Part shown: positions 1-6,918 of the stretch, piece by piece
Position numbering within the stretch: position 1 is the stretch's first letter
Layout: the number at the start of each line of letters is the position of its first letter
IMG/VR virus record: IMGVR_UViG_3300017987_000003
Location: 124,001-188,000 of that record
Strand: one strand, 5' to 3'
From: a virus
DNA: 64,000 bases
Made by a program: the position numbers and the translations under genes
The notes under the pieces: model-generated
What the model was told of the DNA's origin: nothing
Database searches by the model: none
Seen by the model: only the letters and a program-made list of their open reading frames with translations

Positions 1-1
1 G

Positions 2-271
2 GCGATCAAGAACAGCTCTTTGCGCGAGGATATTGTGCTGGATCCGTTCATAGGGAGTGGGACGACGATCATTGCTGCTGAGCGGTTGGGGCGCCGAGGC
101 TTTGGTGTGGAGATGGACACGAGGTATTGTGATGTGATCTGCCAGCGTTATCACGACATGACGAGCGTCTCTGCGACTCGTGTATCGGATGGGGCTCAGT
201 GGGTGGATCTGGCGCTGGAGCAGGACAAGAAGACTGGCAATCCGAAGAAGAGAAAGCCCGTGAAGAAGTAG
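2..271 (+). CDS. DNA amino-methyltransferase, C-terminal fragment
   Basis: The frame is open from the first bases of the window, so the gene begins upstream. The visible ~89 residues carry the AdoMet-binding motif I DPFIGSGTT, then RRGFGVEMDTRYCDV, the usual end of beta-class N6-adenine/N4-cytosine methyltransferases, where motif I follows the catalytic DPPY motif. The catalytic motif and target-recognition domain are not visible. Likely role: methylation of phage or host DNA, for example against host restriction. The tail is Lys-rich. Family assignment is firm; base specificity cannot be told. Confidence 0.85.
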   Translation, partial: AIKNSSLREDIVLDPFIGSGTTIIAAERLGRRGFGVEMDTRYCDVICQRYHDMTSVSATRVSDGAQWVDLALEQDKKTGNPKKRKPVKK

Positions 272-282
272 GGGAGAAGAGG

Positions 283-498
283 ATGCCAAAAGCTAGGGTT
301 CAGCCTGGGAAAAAGAGGCTTCAGTTTGACTTCACTACTGCCATGGTAGAGCGGATTGATCGCTGCCAGGAGAGGCTTGGAGCGGCATCGAAAAATGAGG
401 TGATACGACGGGCACTTTCTCTCCTCGACCGTTGTTTGGACGATGAATTGTATATCCAGAATGATTCTGGAGAGATGCAGCAGTTGAAAGTTATCTGA
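283..498 (+). CDS. Ribbon-helix-helix (CopG/Arc-like) DNA-binding protein
   Basis: A 71-residue protein. KRLQFDFTTAMVERIDRC gives the beta strand and first helix, and ASKNEVIRRALSLLDRCL the second helix, of the RHH fold, which binds DNA as a dimer. The start at 283 is chosen because GGGGAGAAGAGG precedes it; an upstream in-frame start overlaps the methyltransferase and lacks such a site. As a small regulator beside a methyltransferase it may control the early accessory genes; this is inference. Confidence 0.75.
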   Translation: MPKARVQPGKKRLQFDFTTAMVERIDRCQERLGAASKNEVIRRALSLLDRCLDDELYIQNDSGEMQQLKVI

Positions 499-541
499 TT
501 CGCGGTTGACAAACGTCGCCGCAGATGGTGGCAGGACCAAA

Positions 542-991
542 ATGACAGAAGAAGAAGTTACCGATCGTAATTCCTCCAAGGAAAAAAATGATCAGGCCGA
601 TCTGGAGGTGCTACAGAGGGAGAGCGAGGCTCATTTCAGGGAGGCTATTGCGAGGCTCAAGAGTGAGCATCCTGGTTCATTGATGCTGGTGAATCTGATG
701 ACGGATCCAGCGGTGACTCGGGCGGTATCCGCGTGGCCCTCTGTGCCGCGAACAGTTCGCTTGGACGCCAACGAACAATCAGATCCCTGGGACATGATCT
801 GGTTTGCCCCAGGAGAATGGATGGACGCGGCCCGAGTCCCTCTAGAACTGGAGAACAGCGTCATGCTTACTATCAAACAAAACAACCTCGTGTACCCAGA
901 TGGATCCATGCCCGATCAGATCAGAGCCTACCTGATCCAAAGAGGTAGAGATCTCCTCGGACTCCCCACACCCACCAGAGACGGAGGCTAA
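542..991 (+). CDS. Hypothetical protein
   Basis: 149 residues, not recognised. The first ~45 residues are charged and probably helical (EVLQRESEAHFREAIARLK), followed by a more globular part with WDMIWFAPGEWMDAA and a C-terminal segment DQIRAYLIQRGRDLLGL. No membrane segment or cofactor motif. The ATG at 542 is preferred over an upstream TTG because that TTG belongs to a GTTGACAAAC element (505-514) shared with promoter-like sites elsewhere in the window. Confidence 0.6.
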   Translation: MTEEEVTDRNSSKEKNDQADLEVLQRESEAHFREAIARLKSEHPGSLMLVNLMTDPAVTRAVSAWPSVPRTVRLDANEQSDPWDMIWFAPGEWMDAARVPLELENSVMLTIKQNNLVYPDGSMPDQIRAYLIQRGRDLLGLPTPTRDGG

Positions 992-1056
992 ACCCGATGT
1001 ATCCCCGTTATAACTTCCACCAGAAGGGGGTAGGCGGGCTGAAAAATAAAACGTGG

Positions 1057-1087
1057 TTGACGAACGCTCTTAAGATGGAGCGATGTT
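1057..1087 (+). promoter_or_regulatory. Weak promoter candidate
   Basis: TTGACG within the recurring GTTGACRAAC element lies upstream of the KH-like gene. No convincing -10 box is placed 16-18 bases away; GATGTT at 19 bases is the best. Reported mainly because the -35-like element is shared with the better sites at 4340, 7905 and 62890. Confidence 0.3.
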
Positions 1088-1109
1088 GTTGGTGTTGAAG
1101 GAGGACAGA

Positions 1110-1679
1110 ATGCCAAAGTTGGATCAGGAGAAGTTTTGCGCTGTTGCAGAAGACGCGAAAGATGTGATTCGAGTTATTCGTGTTTTTGTTGAGTATCCAG
1201 ACGATGTTCGGATGGAGGTTCGCCCTGGTCCATTTCGGGTAACTGTTGAGTTGTATACGCATCCTGACGATGTTGGTTCGGTTGTGGGGAAAAATGGAAC
1301 TGGGATGGCGTCGATCCGTGGGCTTCTTAAGGGCGTTGCAGAGAAGCACAAGATTAAGATTGATATTTATTATGTGACTGATGAAGACAAGGTGAGAGGG
1401 GCAAAAAAATACACTGAACCGAGGGGTGAACGAGTGTTGATCGATAAGAAGGAGGTTGCAATGTTGGGTCACAAGGTGAAGATGGAGGAGGCGAGACGAT
1501 CTCGGTTTGATTCTTTTACTACACTTTTTGTAGTGGTTGTTATCGTTATCGTGTTGTTGCTCGGTGGTACAGTCGGGTTGACGTGCATGATTATGTCCGA
1601 GATCGATGATTGCGGTGGGGTCTCCAAGTGCTTGGGCAAGTCCGTGCGGCAGTTTGATGAGGCTCGCAAGGGGGAGTGA
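1110..1679 (+). CDS. KH-like RNA-binding protein with C-terminal membrane segment
   Basis: 189 residues. Residues ~45-85 include VELYTHPDDVGSVVGKNGTG, a GxxG loop in the setting of bacterial KhpA-type KH domains, followed by a helix ASIRGLLKGVAEKH and a strand KIKIDIYYV. Near residue 137 begins a hydrophobic stretch (TTLFVVVVIVIVLLLGGTVG) that should span the membrane. The start at 1110 has a strong GGAGG six bases upstream. A second good ribosome site (AAGGAGG, 1448-1454) precedes an in-frame ATG at 1462, so a membrane-only short form is possible. A membrane-anchored KH domain is unusual; RNA binding is inferred from the fold only. Confidence 0.7.
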   Translation: MPKLDQEKFCAVAEDAKDVIRVIRVFVEYPDDVRMEVRPGPFRVTVELYTHPDDVGSVVGKNGTGMASIRGLLKGVAEKHKIKIDIYYVTDEDKVRGAKKYTEPRGERVLIDKKEVAMLGHKVKMEEARRSRFDSFTTLFVVVVIVIVLLLGGTVGLTCMIMSEIDDCGGVSKCLGKSVRQFDEARKGE

Positions 1680-2107
1680 TGGGCACTTGCCTGGGGTGTG
1701 ATGTGCGAGACGGGACGACGATGCGGCTCTGTGACTCGTGCCGGGGGATCCTGGAGTCGCAGCGGTTGCCTATAGGGGGATCGATGTGGGGCCTCCTGAT
1801 GCGGGTGCTCCGCGAGTATCGACGTCGGTGGCAGCAGGATATGGAGGCGCTGTTGGTGCATAATTCCGACGTGAAGAAGCAGGCCCACAACAATCGCATG
1901 GACGGGGAGTTGGCCGTGGGGGTTTGCCACCGTCTGGATGCCAAGAGCGCCAAGGCGTTCGTAAAGTGGCTCGGGCTGTCGGCTAGTACAGCGAGAGTCC
2001 ATGTGAGTGGTGTGGAGGGTGGAAATATGTACAGTCGGACGGTGTCGATATCTGATGCGCTGACTGATTTCCTGGCGCATATCGAGGAGCATGAAAGCGA
2101 GGGGTGA
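1679..2107 (+). CDS. Zn-ribbon/coiled protein of unknown function
   Basis: 142 residues. The N-terminus has CLGC and CDSC pairs spaced ~15 residues apart, a likely zinc-binding site, followed by a helical basic region (LLMRVLREYRRRWQQDME). It ends in ESEG, the tail shared by several neighbours because their stop codons lie in a common junction sequence. The start codon overlaps the upstream stop (TGATG), implying translational coupling. Confidence 0.65.
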   Translation: MGTCLGCDVRDGTTMRLCDSCRGILESQRLPIGGSMWGLLMRVLREYRRRWQQDMEALLVHNSDVKKQAHNNRMDGELAVGVCHRLDAKSAKAFVKWLGLSASTARVHVSGVEGGNMYSRTVSISDALTDFLAHIEEHESEG

Positions 2108-2307
2108 TGAGCAGACCAAACGAAAAATTGACGCGAGTGGTCGGTTGGAGTCTGATTGGATGGCCTTTGGTCGCATTGATGCTTTGGGCTGGCGGAAAAA
2201 TCGGTTACGGACAGGCGTTGATGTGGGGAGCGTGCGGCGCTTTAGTACTCATATCAATCCTGATAGGAGTAGCGTTATTGTATCGAGATAATGGGAGCGA
2301 GGGGTGA
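2107..2307 (+). CDS. Small membrane protein
   Basis: 66 residues with two hydrophobic segments, roughly residues 13-30 (VGWSLIGWPLVALMLWAG) and 38-58 (LMWGACGALVLISILIGVAL), joined by a short loop. The charged ends suggest an integral inner-membrane protein. It could be a small holin-like or superinfection-exclusion type protein, but nothing decides this. It sits between two copies of the 17-base junction and ends in GSEG. Confidence 0.6.
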   Translation: MSRPNEKLTRVVGWSLIGWPLVALMLWAGGKIGYGQALMWGACGALVLISILIGVALLYRDNGSEG

Positions 2308-2540
2308 TGGATGCGAACAATAAAACAGCCAATTTAAGGGTTTGCGCGAGTTGCGAGTGGATTTTTAAGCGCTCTGAGAGCGAGATGTGTCCGAAGTGTA
2401 AATTTGCTCATTACGGGGCACGGTATGTTTATGGGGCCAGGTGTTATCGCTATGCCAAGACGCAGAAGCCGTGGCTCGATAAGAAGATGTATGCCTATGA
2501 ATTGAAGTTATTGAAGGAGATTCAGGGGCTGCCCAGATAG
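2307..2540 (+). CDS. Small zinc-ribbon protein
   Basis: 77 residues. CASC near residue 12 and CPKC near residue 29 form a four-cysteine zinc ribbon; the rest is basic and Tyr-rich (YGARYVYGARCYRYAK). Function unknown; such proteins often bind nucleic acid or protein partners. It starts inside a junction repeat. Confidence 0.6.
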   Translation: MDANNKTANLRVCASCEWIFKRSESEMCPKCKFAHYGARYVYGARCYRYAKTQKPWLDKKMYAYELKLLKEIQGLPR

Positions 2541-2553
2541 AAAGCGAGGGGTG

Positions 2554-2823
2554 ATGACTGAAAAAGTTTTTACTCATAAGACAGAAGACCTTCGGTATAA
2601 AATATGTGAATGTTCTGGATGTGGGGTGATTGCGCGCTGTACTCCCAGCATGGATTTCTATGGTGAGATGGGAGATCCTCTCTTGTGCGAATCTTGTTTA
2701 TTGAAGGATATGGGGGTGAAGAAGGAGATGATGCATGTGATTCCTGATGGGGACGGTTTGCAGCAGGTCTCCAAGGAAGAGTTTGTTGACTATGTGACGA
2801 AGCACGAGGAGGGTAAGCAGTGA
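2554..2823 (+). CDS. Small Cys-rich protein
   Basis: 89 residues. CECSGC and CESC spaced ~25 residues apart suggest a zinc site. The C-terminal half is acidic and helical (VSKEEFVDYVTKHEEG). Not recognised. The start follows a perfect copy of the junction repeat (2540-2556). Confidence 0.6.
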   Translation: MTEKVFTHKTEDLRYKICECSGCGVIARCTPSMDFYGEMGDPLLCESCLLKDMGVKKEMMHVIPDGDGLQQVSKEEFVDYVTKHEEGKQ

Positions 2824-3209
2824 AAATTGTATATATTTGTGGGCCTTTTAGGGCGCCGACGCCGTGGGCTGTGGAGCAGAATGTTCGCCGTGCAGAGGCT
2901 ATAGCGCTTGAGGTCGCGGAGCGCGGTGCGATGCCCCTGTGTCCTCACACGAACACGCGTTTCTTCAACGGCCTTCTGTCTGACCAATTTTGGATAGAGG
3001 GGACGGCCGAACTTCTTCGAAGGTGTGATGCGATCTTTCGTTTGCAGGGGTGGTTCAGGTCGGAGGGATCCAAGGGGGAGACGCTGCTTGCTGCCGAGCT
3101 TGGCATTCCTATTTTTGACTATTTAGAAGACCTTGAAGCTTGGATTGTGGCGTGTGAGAAGGAAGAAAAACGAACTGGAGTTCGCGATGGGGGTGGTGAT
3201 GACTCGTAG
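2820..3209 (+). CDS. DUF4406-like / nucleoside 2-deoxyribosyltransferase-like protein
   Basis: 129 residues. VYICGPFRAPTPW at the start, then MPLCPHTNTRF, a conserved DQFW, and CDAIFRLQGWFRSEGSKGET match the DUF4406 family, which shares the Rossmann-like fold of nucleoside 2-deoxyribosyltransferases. A role in nucleotide or modified-base metabolism is plausible, but activity is not shown. GTG start overlapping the preceding stop (GTGA). The 3' end contains the first 14-base palindrome and overlaps the next gene. Confidence 0.7.
   Translation: MKIVYICGPFRAPTPWAVEQNVRRAEAIALEVAERGAMPLCPHTNTRFFNGLLSDQFWIEGTAELLRRCDAIFRLQGWFRSEGSKGETLLAAELGIPIFDYLEDLEAWIVACEKEEKRTGVRDGGGDDS
3171..3184. repeat. 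Palindrome copy 1 (CGAACT-GG-AGTTCG)
   Basis: Interrupted palindrome 14 bases before the ATG at 3199; lies in the end of the upstream gene. Confidence 0.9.
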
Positions 3210-3471
3210 TGTTCTGAGCTGGATCAAAAGGGTCGTCAAGCGGTCGGAGGAGAGGGGTGTCAAGCTCCATCGGGTGAAGCTGACGCAGAGGGACTATCTC
3301 ATTCTTTGGAAGGCGATCGAGCTGGTGAAGTCGGGCGAACTCAAGTTCGTGGAAGAGGAGGACACCACGAGCATGGAGGTGTTCGGACTTCCTATCACGT
3401 ACAGCAATACTGATGAGAACTTGATCGAGTGTGCTCCGATCGTGCTCTCGGAGGAGGATGAGAATGGGTAA
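3199..3471 (+). CDS. Hypothetical protein
   Basis: 90 residues, not recognised. Basic N-terminus (TRSVLSWIKRVVKRSEERG) and acidic C-terminus. The start at 3199 is chosen over upstream in-frame ATGs because it lies 14 bases after a palindrome, the spacing seen before six other genes. The gene contains an internal palindrome copy at 3336-3349, encoding GELKF. Confidence 0.6.
   Translation: MTRSVLSWIKRVVKRSEERGVKLHRVKLTQRDYLILWKAIELVKSGELKFVEEEDTTSMEVFGLPITYSNTDENLIECAPIVLSEEDENG
3336..3349. repeat. Palindrome copy 2 (CGAACT-CA-AGTTCG), internal
   Basis: Lies inside a coding region, 114 bases before the next start; one of two copies not near a start codon. Confidence 0.85.
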
Positions 3472-3715
3472 ATGTAAGACGTGTGGACTTCCGACCAAGG
3501 GGCTAGAGGGACTGCCTGGTCAGTGTTACGTTTGTGCTATTGGAGATCTTCTCGCGCAGAATGTTGAGCTGACCAATGCTAACAAGGATCTTAGGACGGA
3601 GATTCGGAGGATGAAGGCTCCTCACGTTCGGGACTACATTGGGTTGCCTGTTACGGTGGATGGGAAGGCGGAGGACGATGAGCGAACTCCAGTTCGTGGT
3701 AATGAGGCATTATGA
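3464..3715 (+). CDS. Zn-ribbon plus coiled-coil protein
   Basis: 83 residues. CKTCGLPTKG and CYVC form a zinc ribbon, followed by a coiled-coil-like helix (LLAQNVELTNANKDLRTEIR). GGAGG eight bases upstream of ATG 3464 decides the start. Function unknown. Its last codons carry palindrome copy 3. Confidence 0.6.
   Translation: MGKCKTCGLPTKGLEGLPGQCYVCAIGDLLAQNVELTNANKDLRTEIRRMKAPHVRDYIGLPVTVDGKAEDDERTPVRGNEAL
3683..3696. repeat. Palindrome copy 3 (CGAACT-CC-AGTTCG)
   Basis: 15 bases before the ATG at 3712, in the end of the upstream gene. Confidence 0.9.
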
Positions 3716-3930
3716 AACTCAAAGAATTAAAGAAGCATTTGGATGGATTGGAAATGCTTTACAGGGAGAAGAGGGATGCGGAGCACTGCATTGGTGATCC
3801 TCCCCTGTGGGCACCTCCTGGTTATAAAACCGTGGGGACATACGTTGGCGTTCACAAGAGAAAATTGGGACTGATTAAAAAGAAGATTAAAAAGATAGAA
3901 AATATTACAATTCGCATTGGCAAGAGGTGA
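3712..3930 (+). CDS. Small basic helical protein
   Basis: 72 residues, Lys-rich. Two helical ends (LKELKKHLDGLEMLYREK and LIKKKIKKIENI) flank a Pro/Gly-rich middle (DPPLWAPPGYKTVGTYVG). Not recognised. Start overlaps the upstream stop by four bases (ATGA). Confidence 0.6.
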   Translation: MKLKELKKHLDGLEMLYREKRDAEHCIGDPPLWAPPGYKTVGTYVGVHKRKLGLIKKKIKKIENITIRIGKR

Positions 3931-3933
3931 AAG

Positions 3934-4308
3934 ATGAAAGTCGACAGGGTGGGTGGCCGCGAGTACTACACGGTTCAATCTCGGGATGATTTCAGTGGCT
4001 GGGATGTACTTTTGATTGAGCGGTACAAATCTGGGGTGTGCCGAGTGCATCTGAAGACGCCTGTGTGGATGAAGCAGCAGCAGTCGAAGGTTGTCTATGC
4101 CGAGGATGGGCTATTGCCCGAGCACTGGGTGCGGCCAGCAGCATCGTTGGGTAGTCGTTCGGTGATTTTGCCTGCATTCATTCTTCTCTCGGATCACAAT
4201 GCTATACTGGAGCGGATACGGGTGATGATTGCTCGGTATGCGGATGAGGTCCCTGAGGCTCATGTCAAGGATGCGCTGGCTGTTATTCTGGCGAAGATGT
4301 ATGATTGA
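3934..4308 (+). CDS. Hypothetical protein
   Basis: 124 residues, not recognised. The first ~70 residues look like a beta-rich domain (REYYTVQSRDDFSGWDVLLI, SKVVYAEDGLLPEHWV), the rest helical. A short untranslated stretch with a promoter follows, so this gene closes the first run of coupled genes. Confidence 0.6.
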   Translation: MKVDRVGGREYYTVQSRDDFSGWDVLLIERYKSGVCRVHLKTPVWMKQQQSKVVYAEDGLLPEHWVRPAASLGSRSVILPAFILLSDHNAILERIRVMIARYADEVPEAHVKDALAVILAKMYD

Positions 4309-4339
4309 CAATTAGGGGCTTGATTGTTCGGCCCAGCAG

Positions 4340-4368
4340 TTGACAAACGCGGAGTAAGGCTTTAATGT
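4340..4368 (+). promoter_or_regulatory. Sigma70-like promoter
   Basis: TTGACA (4340-4345), 17-base spacer, TAATGT (4363-4368), in a 109-base gap before the gene at 4418. The -35 lies in the GTTGACRAAC element seen at four other places. Confidence 0.6.
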
Positions 4369-4417
4369 AGCTAATGATTGTCGCTGAGATGGCGGCAGGG
4401 GCGCGGAGGATCGAGGA

Positions 4418-4618
4418 ATGAAGCTCACGAATAAACAGGCGATGATGTTGTTGGATATTGTGAAGGATTCGGTTTCAATCATGGGTACCATGGGTGGGTT
4501 TAGCGTGGAGAATCGACTCAGGCTGGTGAATGCCATTTTGAGCCAGCAGAGTGATGAGTTGGTAGATTTGGAAAAGGTACCGAGCGGAGTGGATGATGAT
4601 AACATTAGAACAGATTAA
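4418..4618 (+). CDS. Small hypothetical protein
   Basis: 66 residues, mostly helical (NKQAMMLLDIVKDSV, ENRLRLVNAILSQQSDEL). First gene after the promoter at 4340. GAGG lies upstream of the start. It may be distantly related to the LLDEIExLR family that follows, but the motif is incomplete. Confidence 0.6.
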   Translation: MKLTNKQAMMLLDIVKDSVSIMGTMGGFSVENRLRLVNAILSQQSDELVDLEKVPSGVDDDNIRTD

Positions 4619-4985
4619 AGAATTTCGTGAGAGGGCCAGTGGGTGTCGCGGATTGAATATGAGTGATTCTTTTATTATTCTCGATGAAATAGAACAACTA
4701 AAATTAGATATTACTGGGGTGGTAGCTGCAATAGCTGATGCAGGAGATCAAAGAATTCCACACGAGCCTGATAGATATGGTCGAGTAGTATCACGAATAG
4801 TGACGCAACGTGATGAAGCCAAAGCCGAGATTAAACAATTAAAAGAAAACCAAGATGCACGACGATTGGCTATTACTCAGGAAATTTGTGAAGGATTGAA
4901 ACAACGTGGACATTGGGTGCCTAAGGACTGGGCTTCTGCCGATGTTATCACAGCAGTTTTCAAGGCGGTTGATGAAGAGGGGTGA
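4596..4985 (+). CDS. LLDEIExLR-family coiled-coil protein
   Basis: 129 residues. N-terminal LEQIKEFRERASGCRGLN, then ILDEIEQLKLDI, the motif shared with the proteins at 5897, 6193 and 6676, then a coiled coil (DEAKAEIKQLKENQDARR) and a C-terminal domain ending GHWVPKDWASADVITAVFKA. The layout resembles Ead/Ea22-like phage proteins, whose function is unknown. Start at 4596 (GGAG six bases before); 4593 is also possible. Confidence 0.65.
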   Translation: MITLEQIKEFRERASGCRGLNMSDSFIILDEIEQLKLDITGVVAAIADAGDQRIPHEPDRYGRVVSRIVTQRDEAKAEIKQLKENQDARRLAITQEICEGLKQRGHWVPKDWASADVITAVFKAVDEEG

Positions 4986-4988
4986 GTG

Positions 4989-5219
4989 ATGTCTCTTGAA
5001 ATGACAAAACGAGAAAAGAATTTATTGGACCTGCTTAAAGACCTCAATTATTTTGAGCGTCGGTGCCAATATCTGGATACAGATGGAGGTCCAGCGATAC
5101 CTCCCGAGGTGTACGCAGACCTAAAGAGTCTTCGGGATAAAATTGCGAAGTGGGGAACAGATGCTGTAGACGAAGAGAAAAGAAGTGGCGATAATCAGAT
5201 AGGGGCGTCATCAAGATAA
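4989..5219 (+). CDS. Small hypothetical protein
   Basis: 76 residues, charged and helical (MTKREKNLLDLLKDLNYFER, PEVYADLKSLRDKIAKWG). Not recognised. The start follows GAGGGGTGAGTG, a variant of the local junction sequence. Confidence 0.6.
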   Translation: MSLEMTKREKNLLDLLKDLNYFERRCQYLDTDGGPAIPPEVYADLKSLRDKIAKWGTDAVDEEKRSGDNQIGASSR

Positions 5220-5237
5220 ATAGAGAAGGACCGAAAA

Positions 5238-5474
5238 ATGAGTAACAAGACCATGGGGGAGATGTTCGAGGACGGAACACTGGATAAGATCGTGTTATCG
5301 CTTGAGAGATTGGCTTTTGATTCGAAGATTTCTAAGCAACTCGGAGAGCACCTCCTCATTGTTACGGCTGCGGTGAAGCATTATCGGAAAGTTCTGGCCG
5401 ATAAAGATGAAGAGATCGATGCGTTGAAATCATGGATTGAAGAGGAAACTGGTGTACCTTGGGACGATGACTGA
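5238..5474 (+). CDS. Small helical hypothetical protein
   Basis: 78 residues, entirely helical by composition with a final coiled-coil-like stretch (ADKDEEIDALKSWIEEETG). AAGGA-type ribosome site. Not recognised; part of the accessory run between promoters at 4340 and 7905. Confidence 0.6.
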   Translation: MSNKTMGEMFEDGTLDKIVLSLERLAFDSKISKQLGEHLLIVTAAVKHYRKVLADKDEEIDALKSWIEEETGVPWDDD

Positions 5475-5486
5475 AAGCGAAGGGTG

Positions 5487-5897
5487 ATGAGTGACAAACA
5501 GAAACTTGGGATAGAAGGACCAGCGGCTATTGCACGGCGATTGTGCAGCGTAAACAAATGCCGTCGATATGGTGACAGACGTTGTCCTGAGCTAGGCAAG
5601 GACGTACATGAGTATTCAACGTGTTGGCCATTTTATCGTGAAGGATACGAGGAACTTAAAGCCGAGATAGCCGAACTTGGCCAGGGTAAACATCCTGACT
5701 ACGTACCACGACACATATACGACATGGTTAGAGGCGAGCGCGACAAATTCAAGGCGAAACTGGAGGGTATCAGGACCGACATTGACGGGTTGCACAAGTG
5801 GGCGGCAGAGGGCGTTGAGGATTGTTTCGACATTGATTCACAAGAGCTTCTTGAGTTTGCCTTGGATTTAAGCGCAATTTTAGAAGGCGAGGGATGA
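5487..5897 (+). CDS. Cys-containing coiled-coil protein
   Basis: 136 residues. The N-terminal part has cysteines in RRLCSVNKCRRYGDRRCP and a later STCW, possibly a metal site; the middle is a coiled coil (YEELKAEIAELGQ, GERDKFKAKLEGIRTDIDG). The C-terminus ends LEGEG, set by the junction repeat at 5883. Function unknown. Confidence 0.6.
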   Translation: MSDKQKLGIEGPAAIARRLCSVNKCRRYGDRRCPELGKDVHEYSTCWPFYREGYEELKAEIAELGQGKHPDYVPRHIYDMVRGERDKFKAKLEGIRTDIDGLHKWAAEGVEDCFDIDSQELLEFALDLSAILEGEG

Positions 5898-6193
5898 TGA
5901 ACGACGATACTAAAAGGTATATAGAGTACCTGCGCACATGGGTCACATTTGGAAGGTCCGTAGAAGGGAATATGGCGTTGGCGCTTTGTGACGAAACAGA
6001 GAAACTCGATAACGAGAACAAGCGGTTGCGTAAAGGAATTTCCAAGTTGGCCTTGGCTTCTATCAAGGAGCTAGGAGACTCTCCGAAATTGTTCATGGAC
6101 AATAAAGTATTTACTCCAGCAGAGATAATCCAGTGGGCATCTGAACTGATTGACATACAAGTCGGTGATGCCACTGAGGAAAGTGAGGGGTGA
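5897..6193 (+). CDS. LLDEIExLR-family coiled-coil protein
   Basis: 98 residues. MALALCDETEKLDNENKRLR matches the shared LLDEIExLR motif with substitutions. The C-terminal part (FTPAEIIQWASELIDIQ) resembles the equivalent part of neighbouring paralogues. Ends ATEESEG inside a junction repeat. ATG 5897 is chosen by analogy with other junctions; 5894 is an alternative. Confidence 0.6.
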   Translation: MNDDTKRYIEYLRTWVTFGRSVEGNMALALCDETEKLDNENKRLRKGISKLALASIKELGDSPKLFMDNKVFTPAEIIQWASELIDIQVGDATEESEG

Positions 6194-6654
6194 TGGTTGA
6201 CTACAAAGATCTACGAGAGATGGCGGAGGGGATGATTCAGGGCGATCCAACACTAGAGGGACCTCCAGTGGTGATCGAATTGCTCGATGAAATCGAGCGG
6301 TTGAAAAGATCGACGCGTTGTGCGTATTGTGGCGAGGAGTTTCCTTTAGATACGGTCACGGCTGACCAGGTAGGTGCTCACATAAGCAAATGCGACAAGC
6401 ATCCGATGAGAAAAATGGAAGATGAGATCTTGAGATTGGATACTTTGTGTTGTGGGCAACGAGAGGAAAATGAAAAGCTCAAGGCCGAGATCGAACGATT
6501 GCGTGGGATAGTGGAAGTGATTAAGAAAGCCAGAAAACTTCATATTGAAAGAAGAGCCCCGCTTCCATATCGAAATGCCATCGATCAAGATTTTTTAGAA
6601 GAGCTGCGCGTTTTGCTTGATCAAGAAGGTGAGGGGTGTCTGGTATGTTTTTGA
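6193..6654 (+). CDS. LLDEIExLR-family protein with inserted zinc finger
   Basis: 153 residues. DYKDLREMAEGMIQGDP and VIELLDEIERLKR form the family N-terminus. CAYCGEEFPLD, then HISKC, makes a C2H2/C2HC-type zinc finger that the paralogues lack. A coiled coil follows (EENEKLKAEIERLRGIVEVI). The C-terminus GEGCLVCF arises because the junction repeat at 6625 is degenerate and reads through. Confidence 0.65.
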   Translation: MVDYKDLREMAEGMIQGDPTLEGPPVVIELLDEIERLKRSTRCAYCGEEFPLDTVTADQVGAHISKCDKHPMRKMEDEILRLDTLCCGQREENEKLKAEIERLRGIVEVIKKARKLHIERRAPLPYRNAIDQDFLEELRVLLDQEGEGCLVCF

Positions 6655-6675
6655 GCAACAGGAAAGTGAGGGGTG

Positions 6676-6918
6676 ATGACGCCTGAGAGAAAAGAAACAT
6701 TGCGCGAATGGGCAGGGTTGAAAAATATTGTCATTTCTATAGAAGAAGCAATTGACTTGCTTGATGAGATAGACCAATTGCGTGGGGTTTTAGAAGCAGT
6801 GAAAGACAATTGTGACGGGCTTGAAAGCCAGGGGCTTGAGTCGATTCCGATCTTTGTGGTTCGTGCTCTCCTGCCGGATATTGAGGGCGAGTCCAAGCAA
6901 CAGGAAAGCGAGGGTTGA
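6676..6918 (+). CDS. LLDEIExLR-family protein
   Basis: 80 residues. ETLREWAGLKNIVISIEE then AIDLLDEIDQLRGVLEAV is the clearest short form of the local paralogue family. Ends QQESEG at a junction repeat. Function unknown; likely arose by tandem duplication with its neighbours. Confidence 0.65.
   Translation: MTPERKETLREWAGLKNIVISIEEAIDLLDEIDQLRGVLEAVKDNCDGLESQGLESIPIFVVRALLPDIEGESKQQESEG

Noticed and set aside
506-511. TTGACA at 506 as a complete promoter
   Set aside because: No -10-like hexamer is found 15-19 bases downstream.
196-1472. Minus-strand open frames of 60-154 codons near the left end
   Set aside because: All are overlapped by plus-strand genes with ribosome sites and family features; codon composition of the minus frames is not protein-like.
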